A stretch of DNA of 64,000 bases, from the NCBI RefSeq assembly GCF_002160495.1, contig NZ_NFKR01000003.1, positions 1-64,000 on the forward strand, in the 5' to 3' direction. Positions 58,099 through 64,000 of the stretch are shown here, one piece after another. The first letter of the stretch is position 1. The number at the start of each line of letters is the position of its first letter. Below the pieces are notes generated by a model. The model was not told where the DNA came from. It searched no databases and was given only the letters and a program-made list of their open reading frames with translations. This DNA is from Erysipelatoclostridium sp. An173. GTDB taxonomy: Bacteria; Bacillota_I; Bacilli_A; Erysipelotrichales; Coprobacillaceae. The position numbers were made by a program, and so were the translations under genes.

Positions 58099-59082
58099 TT
58101 AACTTTCTACACCAAAGACAATATTAGCGCTTTTACGAGCTTGAGTAAGTACATCCATTACAATATATGAGTGTTCTAACATTTTATTACAAGCCTTGAA
58201 ATCAAGATTATCAATATAAGTTGTAAATGCTTTGAACTCGCTATATAAACGATGATAATTACCAGTATCAATCCGTTCGCTATTTTCAGTATTTTTTAAA
58301 ATTTGCACATCACTTAGTACACTTACAGGACCATCAATTTTTATACATCCCTTGTCACCTTGAATAGTTGTTGAAATAGGAGCACTACAATCTTTGGCAG
58401 CAATGCATACTGCTTCAAAATTTGGATAGTTTAGACATAAAACTCCAGAAGTATCAATGTCATGTTCAATATTGGCATAATAATGAACGTGTTCTGGTTT
58501 ACCAAATAATCCAACTACAAAATGAATATTATAAACATTTAAATCCATTAAAGCTCCGCCTGATTTGTTTACATCAAATGCTGGTAAAATTATTCCTTTT
58601 TTAAAGTCATCATAACGTGAAGAATATTGAGAGAAGTTACATGAAACAATACTTATTTTACCAATTGATGGTAATTGTTTTTTTATTTTTTTGTATGCAG
58701 GTAAGTATTGATTAGTAATTGCTTCAAATAGTAAACAGTTATTTTGTTTTGATAGTGTTATTAGTTCTTTTAGTTCATCTAAATTAGATGTAAATGGTTT
58801 TTCACAAATAACATGTTTTTTATGATCTAGTGCTTTTTTTGTAAATTCAAAATGAAGATGATTAGGTACTGCAATATATACGGTATCAATATTGTCATCA
58901 TCTAATAATTCATCATAATCATAATATGTTTTGTTGATATTATATTTATTAGCTAAGAAATTTATTTTTTCTATAGATTCTTTTCGACCTAAAATGGCTT
59001 CTAATTTCATATCATCGATTAAATCTGCGATAGTGAGAAAATCTTGAACGATCATGCCACTTCCAATAATTCCTAAATTCAT
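58099..59082 (-). CDS. Gfo/Idh/MocA-family oxidoreductase
   Basis: The 327-residue protein has the N-terminal Rossmann fold (NLGIIGSGMIVQDFLTIA) and the family blocks VYIAVPNHLHFEFTKKALDHKKHVICEKPFTSN, with the conserved EKP lysine, and SGGALMDLNVYNIHFVVGLFG with the metal/catalytic Asp-x-x-x-His type residues. It should reduce or oxidise a sugar or inositol derivative with NAD(P). The ATG at 59082 has GGAGGAGGG upstream; an earlier start contains it. It is a single gene in the jag-mnmE accessory segment. Confidence 0.88.
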   Translation of the reverse strand: MNLGIIGSGMIVQDFLTIADLIDDMKLEAILGRKESIEKINFLANKYNINKTYYDYDELLDDDNIDTVYIAVPNHLHFEFTKKALDHKKHVICEKPFTSNLDELKELITLSKQNNCLLFEAITNQYLPAYKKIKKQLPSIGKISIVSCNFSQYSSRYDDFKKGIILPAFDVNKSGGALMDLNVYNIHFVVGLFGKPEHVHYYANIEHDIDTSGVLCLNYPNFEAVCIAAKDCSAPISTTIQGDKGCIKIDGPVSVLSDVQILKNTENSERIDTGNYHRLYSEFKAFTTYIDNLDFKACNKMLEHSYIVMDVLTQARKSANIVFGVES

Positions 59083-59189
59083 ATTACCCTCCTCCAATAG
59101 TTAATTTATATAATTATTATAACATTGATTGGGTATATTAATTAATAATAATTTATGATAAAATACAAAGGATAAAGGAAGGTGATAAT

Positions 59190-60524
59190 GTGAATGATGA
59201 TATTATTGTAGCAATTGCAACTAGTAGATTGGAAGCTGCTATTTCAATAATTAGAGTAAGTGGACCTGATTGTATTGCTTTTGTACAAAAGTTTTTCACA
59301 GGAAAAATTTTAGAAAAACCAAGTCATACAATTAATTATGGTTTTATTATAGATGAAGGAAAGAAAATAGATGAGGTTTTGGTTAATATCTATCGTGGTA
59401 AAAGAACTTTCACTGGTGAAGAAATGGTAGAGATTAACTGTCATGGTGGTGTTTATATTACTTCTAAGGTATTAGAAGTATGTATAAAAAATGGTGCTAG
59501 AATGGCAGAACGTGGTGAATTTAGTAAACGTGCTTTTTTAAATGGGCGAATTGATTTATCACAAGCTGAAGCTATTAGTGACATTATTACAGCTAAAAAT
59601 AGTTATGCTACTGATTTAGCGTTAAAGGGAATCACTGGAAATATTAGTAATTTTATTGAAACATTAAAAGAGGATTTGATTCAAATAATTACGCAAATTG
59701 AAGTAAATATTGATTATCCTGAATATGATGATGTTGAAGAATTGACGGCTTCTTCTTTATTGCCTAAAAGTAGTGATTTATTAGCTAAAATGAATGAAAT
59801 CTTAGAAAATTCAAAGAATATTAAGTTAATTAAAGAAGGAATTAAGACTGTTATTATTGGTCGACCTAACGTTGGGAAAAGTAGTTTATTAAATGCTTTA
59901 TTGGATGAAGATAAAGCAATTGTTACTGATATTGCTGGAACGACAAGAGATATCGTTGAAGGAAGTATTAGTATAGATGGTATTGTTTTGAATATGATTG
60001 ATACTGCTGGTATTAGGGAAACTGATGATATTATTGAAAGCATTGGGGTTGAAAAATCAAAGGAATTAGTTCATCAGGCTGATTTGGTTTTATTAGTAAT
60101 TGATGGTAGTCAGGAATTAAGCGATGAAGATAAACAGTTATTAGAGCTTACAAAAGATGCTACAAGGATTATTGTAATCAATAAAATTGATCAAGGTATC
60201 AAAGTTGATCTACAAGGAGTAAAAATAAGTGCTAAAGATAATCAAATTGGTGATTTAGTAGCTGAAATTAAAACAATGTTTGAACTAGGTAAGATTATTG
60301 ATAATAATAATTACATTTTAACTAATGCTAGACAAACGATGTTATTGCAACGTGCTAGTCAGTCATTAAATCAAGCAGTTGATGCAATGAAATTAAGTGT
60401 ACCAACAGATTTAATAGTTACTGATTTGTATGAATGTTGGAATAATTTAAAAGAAATATTGGGAGAGAAAGCAAAAGAAGATTTATTAGATGAATTGTTT
60501 AAACGCTTTTGTATAGGTAAGTAG
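59190..60524 (+). CDS. mnmE: tRNA uridine-5-carboxymethylaminomethyl modification GTPase MnmE
   Basis: MnmE with MnmG modifies U34 of several tRNAs. The 444-residue protein has the N-terminal folate-binding domain (RLEAAISIIRVSGPDCI, FTGEEMVEINCHGGVYI), the helical domain, the GTPase with GRPNVGKSSLLNALL, TDIAGTTRDIVEG, DTAGIRET and NKID, and the C-terminal FCIGK. The start is GTG (59190) after AAGGAAGG; the overlapping ATG runs at once into TGA. mnmG does not follow within the window. Confidence 0.96.
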   Translation: MNDDIIVAIATSRLEAAISIIRVSGPDCIAFVQKFFTGKILEKPSHTINYGFIIDEGKKIDEVLVNIYRGKRTFTGEEMVEINCHGGVYITSKVLEVCIKNGARMAERGEFSKRAFLNGRIDLSQAEAISDIITAKNSYATDLALKGITGNISNFIETLKEDLIQIITQIEVNIDYPEYDDVEELTASSLLPKSSDLLAKMNEILENSKNIKLIKEGIKTVIIGRPNVGKSSLLNALLDEDKAIVTDIAGTTRDIVEGSISIDGIVLNMIDTAGIRETDDIIESIGVEKSKELVHQADLVLLVIDGSQELSDEDKQLLELTKDATRIIVINKIDQGIKVDLQGVKISAKDNQIGDLVAEIKTMFELGKIIDNNNYILTNARQTMLLQRASQSLNQAVDAMKLSVPTDLIVTDLYECWNNLKEILGEKAKEDLLDELFKRFCIGK

Positions 60525-60525
60525 A

Positions 60526-60747
60526 ATGGATAAAAATAAGATTTTAGAGTTTAAATTTTTAAATATAGCAAAATATTCGGGAATAGTAGCAGCAATTTCA
60601 TTTGTATTATTTTTGATTATTAATGCTTTTAATACAGGCAGTAATGTCCTTTTTATAATTAGCTATGTTTTATTAATGGTTGCAATTGTTGGTGCTATTC
60701 AAGGAATATGTTTGTTTGTAATTGGTAATTATTTTGGAAAAAAGTAA
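60526..60747 (+). CDS. small two-helix membrane protein of unknown function
   Basis: A 73-residue frame with two membrane helices (about 18-34 and 42-66), beginning MDKNKILEFKFLNIAKYSGIVAAISFVLFLIINAF. It starts one base after the mnmE stop and is followed 12 bases later by the MscS gene, so it belongs to that transcript. I do not recognise a family; a role linked to membrane or channel function is only a guess from its neighbour. Confidence 0.65.
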   Translation: MDKNKILEFKFLNIAKYSGIVAAISFVLFLIINAFNTGSNVLFIISYVLLMVAIVGAIQGICLFVIGNYFGKK

Positions 60748-60759
60748 GTGGGTGAATAG

Positions 60760-61629
60760 ATGGCAGGTTTAGATGAAATATATCAAAGGATTGATTCATT
60801 ATTTGAACATGGTCTTATAAACAGTTTGATAAGCATTGTTATTGTTATAATTATTGCTTTAATATTAAATAAATTAATTAATAAGATTATAAAGAAAAAA
60901 ATAGATGATCCAATTAAAATCGTATTTCCAATGCGAATCAAGAAAATTGTTTTAATTTCTTTAGTATTGATTGTTATTTTAAGTGAATTAAGTGCAATGC
61001 AATCAATCATGAAAGCATTGTTAGCTAGTGGGGGAATTATCGCAGTTGTTATTGGGCTTGCCTCACAAGAAGCAGCAAGTAATATAATTAATGGTTTTAT
61101 GATTTTAACTTATAAACCATATAAGATTGGTGATTTTGTTAATGTTCGTGAATATACTGTAACAGGAACAGTTATTGATATTTCAATGCGTCATAGTATT
61201 GTGGAAACATTAGAAAAAACACAGGTTATTATTCCTAATTCTATTATGAATAAAGCAATTATTGAAAATGTATCTAATGTAAAGACACAAAAAGCTAATT
61301 ATTTATTAATTGAAATATCTTATGAAAGTGATTTACAAAAAGCTATTGCCATAATTCAAGAAGAAGGCGATAAGCACCCATTATGTGTTGATGGTCGAAA
61401 TGAATTACAAAAAGAACAAAATGAACCAATTGTTAAAGTACATTGTATTAATTTTAATGAAAGTGGGATTCAATTAAGAGCAACATTATTATCTAAAGAT
61501 AATTCAGATGGATTCCAATTAATGTCTGATTTACGTTTAAGAATCAAAGAACGTTTTGATAAAGAAGGTATTGATATTCCATATCCACATCGTGTTGTAA
61601 TTAATGAAACAAAAGAAAGTAAGGAATAA
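60760..61629 (+). CDS. small-conductance mechanosensitive channel (MscS family)
   Basis: The 289-residue channel has an N-terminal helix (about 19-40), a second (about 62-80), and the pore helix with the MscS signature (ALLASGGIIAVVIGLASQEAASNIINGFMILTYKPYKIGDFVNV). The cytoplasmic beta domain includes VTGTVIDISMRHSIVETLEKTQVIIPNSIMNKAII. It releases solutes under hypo-osmotic shock. It follows the small membrane gene in the mnmE transcript and ends in a strong terminator. Confidence 0.93.
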   Translation: MAGLDEIYQRIDSLFEHGLINSLISIVIVIIIALILNKLINKIIKKKIDDPIKIVFPMRIKKIVLISLVLIVILSELSAMQSIMKALLASGGIIAVVIGLASQEAASNIINGFMILTYKPYKIGDFVNVREYTVTGTVIDISMRHSIVETLEKTQVIIPNSIMNKAIIENVSNVKTQKANYLLIEISYESDLQKAIAIIQEEGDKHPLCVDGRNELQKEQNEPIVKVHCINFNESGIQLRATLLSKDNSDGFQLMSDLRLRIKERFDKEGIDIPYPHRVVINETKESKE

Positions 61630-61631
61630 AA

Positions 61632-61671
61632 AAGAACCAGAGCTAATCTTCTAAATTAGCTTCTGGTTCTT
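61632..61671. terminator. bidirectional terminator between mscS and the CNNM/CBS gene
   Basis: AAGAACCAGA(A)GCTAAT pairs with ATTAGCTTCTGGTTCTT around TCTTCTA. T-rich ends lie on both sides, and the CBS-protein stop codon is inside. Confidence 0.88.
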
Positions 61672-62983
61672 CTTTTATAGTCAATTTAATTTTTGTTACT
61701 CGATTAGCCTTGATACCAGTGATTTTAAAAATAAGGTTATTGATTGTAACACTTCGTTCTTGATTATCCTCAGGTATTTCTCCTAATAACTCAAGAATAA
61801 AACCACTTACTGTATCATGATTAATATCATCTATATTTAAATTTAGATCTAATTCATCAATCAAATCATCAATTATATAATTACCATCAACTATGTAATT
61901 GTGATCATCGATTTTTTGTAATTTTGGTTCATCATCAGGATCATATTCATCCTCAATTTCACCAACAATTTCTTCAATTAAATCTTCAACTGTTACAATT
62001 CCTGAAAAACCACCATATTCATCAACTAAAATAGCAATATGTTGATGATCTTCCTGTAGTTCTTTTAATAAATCATCAGTATTTTTTGATTCTAAAACAA
62101 AATATGGTTTTCTTAAAAGCTTACTAATATCTACATTATCAAATCCAACTTTGCGAGCTTCAATAACAAAATCTTTCATATTCAAAATACCAATAATGTT
62201 ATCGATTGACTTTTCATATATTGGAATTCGAGTATATCGCATTGTCATCATCTGTTCAATATTTTTACTTAAAGGATCTTCAATATCAATACAGTAGACC
62301 TCTGTTCTTGGGGTCATGATATTTAATGCTAAACTTTCATCAAATTCAAAAATATTAGAAATCATATCACTTTCATTTTCATCAAAGACACCACTTTCTT
62401 GACCACTTTTTACCAAAGAACGAAATTCTTCACGAGATATGGTATCTTCAGCATTTTCATCCTTCATACCAAAAATCATCAAGACAAATTTTGTTGACCA
62501 AGATAAGATCTTAATAAATGGTGCTGCTATTTTACTAATAATTAAAACTGGTTTAGCACAAAACATTGAAAACCATTCTGCTTTTTGCAAAGCGATTCTT
62601 TTAGGTACCAACTCACCAAAAATCAATGTAATAAATGAAATTAAAATGGTAATTAATACAACAGCAATCGTATCAGCATAAGGAACAGATAAACTTTTTA
62701 AAAAGCTTGCAAAGGTAACTGAAATTCCTGTTGCAGCACTAGCAGAGTTAAAAAATCCAGCTAATGTAATAGCTACTTGAATAGTAGATAAAAAGTTAGT
62801 TGGTTCCTCTAATAACTTTTCAACTAATTTGGCTTTTTTATTTCCAGCTTCACTTAAATTTTTTATTTTAGTTTTGTTGACAGAAACAATTGCCATCTCA
62901 CTTGCTGCAAAATATGCATTAACTAACGTTAAAATAACAATTAAAACAATTTGAAATGAAATCGACTCGGGGCCTGAATCCAT
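61643..62983 (-). CDS. CNNM/HlyC-CorC family transporter-associated protein
   Basis: The 446-residue protein has an N-terminal CNNM membrane domain (VNAYFAASEMAIVSVNKTKI, GELVPKRIALQKAEWFS), a linker with EEFRSLVKSGQESGVFDENES and two CBS domains (IMTPRTEVYCIDIEDPLS, HIAILVDEYGGFSGIVTVEDLIEEIVGEIEDEYD), and a C-terminal CorC-HlyC domain (NYIVDGNYIIDDLIDEL). Such proteins are Mg2+ or Co2+ exporters or regulators; haemolytic activity is not implied. The ATG at 62983 has AAGGAG eleven bases upstream; a GTG four codons earlier overlaps it. Confidence 0.93.
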   Translation of the reverse strand: MDSGPESISFQIVLIVILTLVNAYFAASEMAIVSVNKTKIKNLSEAGNKKAKLVEKLLEEPTNFLSTIQVAITLAGFFNSASAATGISVTFASFLKSLSVPYADTIAVVLITILISFITLIFGELVPKRIALQKAEWFSMFCAKPVLIISKIAAPFIKILSWSTKFVLMIFGMKDENAEDTISREEFRSLVKSGQESGVFDENESDMISNIFEFDESLALNIMTPRTEVYCIDIEDPLSKNIEQMMTMRYTRIPIYEKSIDNIIGILNMKDFVIEARKVGFDNVDISKLLRKPYFVLESKNTDDLLKELQEDHQHIAILVDEYGGFSGIVTVEDLIEEIVGEIEDEYDPDDEPKLQKIDDHNYIVDGNYIIDDLIDELDLNLNIDDINHDTVSGFILELLGEIPEDNQERSVTINNLIFKITGIKANRVTKIKLTIKEEPEANLED

Positions 62984-63088
62984 AAAATAATACACTCCTT
63001 TTTTATATAATTATATAATCTATATTCTATCAAAGTTAAAAACAAAAGTAAATATCAATGAAAAGTGAAGAATGTTAAGATTTGATTA

Positions 63089-63158
63089 AAAAAGTGTATT
63101 AAATGAATTAAATCTTTAAAATTAGTCAAATTTTAAAGATTTAATCGCAATACACTTT
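63089..63158 (-). terminator. long terminator hairpin after the MFS gene
   Basis: The arms AAAAGTGTATT ... ATTAAATCTTTAAAAT and their complements form a stem of about 30 pairs with a small internal loop. T runs lie on both sides. It ends the MFS transcript on the minus strand. Confidence 0.8.
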
Positions 63159-64000
63159 TAATCACTACATTTATTTTTAAAAATAATTCCACCAATAACA
63201 AACATAAAAGCAATAACGATTACACCATATTTTGAACTATCAGTCAATTGAGTAACAATTCCCATTAGTAAAGTTCCCATAAAAGAAGCTCCTTTACCAA
63301 ATATGTCAAATACACCGAAATATTCACTAGCCTGATTAGTAGGAATTATCTGAGTAAAATATGATCTAGATAATGCTTGAATTGCTCCTTGGAATACAGC
63401 TACAAAAACAGCTAAAACCCAGAATTTCCAAGCTGTATCTAACCATAAAGCAAATACAGCGATAAAGAAATAACCAGTAATACAAGTTAAAATTAAAGAT
63501 TTAACTGAATATTTTTTAGCTAGCTTACCAAATATCAAAGAAAATGGGAAAGCTACTACTTGAGTCATTAATAAAGCTAATAATAAACTGCTATCGTTAA
63601 TTCCAACATCTTTACCATATGAAGTTGCCATTTCAATAATCGTATAAACACCATCAATATAAAAGAAAAAAGCAATTAAGAAAAATAAAACTTTTTTATC
63701 ATTTTTAATATTCGTCAAAACTCGTTTAAGATTACCTAATACAGGTTCTTTTTTAGTCGAATAATTTACTTGGCGATAATTTTTTAATAAAGGAATTGTT
63801 GCTAAAAGCCACCATAAAGCATTAATAATAAATGCAATTGCAGTAGCTTGTACAGTTGTTAATCCAATTGAATTAGCTCCTAAAATTAATAATAAACTAA
63901 TAGTAAAAGGAATACAGCTGCCAATATATCCCCAGGCATAACCATGTGAAGAAACTTCATCAACTCGATCACTAGTTGTAATATCAACTAGCATTGAATC
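63158..64000 (-). CDS. MFS transporter (UMF1 type), N-terminal part missing
   Basis: The gene continues past the right edge. The visible 280 residues begin ...DSMLVDITTSDRVDEVSSHGYAWGYIGSCIPFTISLLLIL, the pattern of UMF1-family (Atg22-like) transporters, then about eight helices including FLIAFFFYIDGVYTIIEMATSYGKDVGI and GAIQALSRSYFTQIIPTNQASEYFGVFDIFGK. Members are thought to move small metabolites or amino acids. The missing part would hold the first four helices. Confidence 0.85.
   Translation of the reverse strand, partial: DSMLVDITTSDRVDEVSSHGYAWGYIGSCIPFTISLLLILGANSIGLTTVQATAIAFIINALWWLLATIPLLKNYRQVNYSTKKEPVLGNLKRVLTNIKNDKKVLFFLIAFFFYIDGVYTIIEMATSYGKDVGINDSSLLLALLMTQVVAFPFSLIFGKLAKKYSVKSLILTCITGYFFIAVFALWLDTAWKFWVLAVFVAVFQGAIQALSRSYFTQIIPTNQASEYFGVFDIFGKGASFMGTLLMGIVTQLTDSSKYGVIVIAFMFVIGGIIFKNKCSD

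Overview
The window is a 64 kb chromosomal segment around the replication origin of a low-GC Firmicute. Standard bacterial codons, a Spo0A-type sporulation regulator, the dnaA/dnaN/yaaA/recF/gyrB/gyrA and rpmH/rnpA/yidC/jag clusters, a T-box-controlled metG and parS sites of the Bacillus type all point that way. Very high AT content and the gene set suggest the Erysipelotrichia (Thomasclavelia/Coprobacillus-like gut bacteria); this assignment is an inference from general resemblance, not a database result.

Layout, left to right. 0-7 kb: the start of an Rpn-type nuclease/transposase gene, two paralogous LytR-CpsA-Psr (LCP) proteins with an extra solute-binding-like domain, a transglutaminase lipoprotein, and two convergent spo0A-type genes. 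7-14 kb: a PLP-binding YggS protein, an amidohydrolase and a large PAS/GGDEF/GAF protein in one probable operon, then metG behind a T-box leader. 14-21 kb: four perfect parS sites within 5.9 kb, with a small alarmone synthetase, a polysaccharide deacetylase, and the rsmI-trmN6-ricT-holB-tmk cluster. 22-26.5 kb: tandem hsp20 genes behind one CIRCE-controlled promoter, a tiny BofA-like membrane gene, recR, dnaX, tadA and the SRP RNA. 26.5-37 kb: membrane, HAD, GNAT and DUF5131 genes, a LytTR/DUF3021/ABC-2 export cassette, a LysR regulator and serS. 37-42.7 kb: a region of decay and repeats, with a frameshifted AraC regulator, a secreted esterase, a 10-bp tandem array, and an AlbA-type gene broken by an in-frame amber codon and flanked by a 42-bp direct repeat. 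42.8-53.8 kb: gyrA, gyrB, recF, yaaA, dnaN, dnaA on the minus strand, oriC at about 51.3-51.6 kb, then rpmH, rnpA, yidC, jag on the plus strand. 53.8-59.1 kb: accessory genes lying between jag and mnmE, which are normally neighbours. 59.2-64 kb: mnmE, a small membrane protein, an MscS channel, a CNNM/CBS protein and a partial MFS (UMF1-type) transporter.

The most unusual system is at 55.8-58.0 kb. An AgrA/AgrC-type two-component pair is followed directly by a 19-codon gene (17 residues from its third Met codon) with a strong ribosome binding site. Its Trp/Tyr-rich peptide resembles phenol-soluble modulins in general character and ends in Gly-Gly-Gly-His. The ribosome binding site and start codons can be locked in a 17-bp stem, and a pair of 20-bp-spaced direct repeats lies just upstream. 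No AgrB/AgrD pair and no exporter is present, so this may be an undescribed signal or effector peptide unit. Second in interest are the paired Spo0A paralogs and the parS cluster, whose three intergenic members lie inside much longer perfect palindromes.
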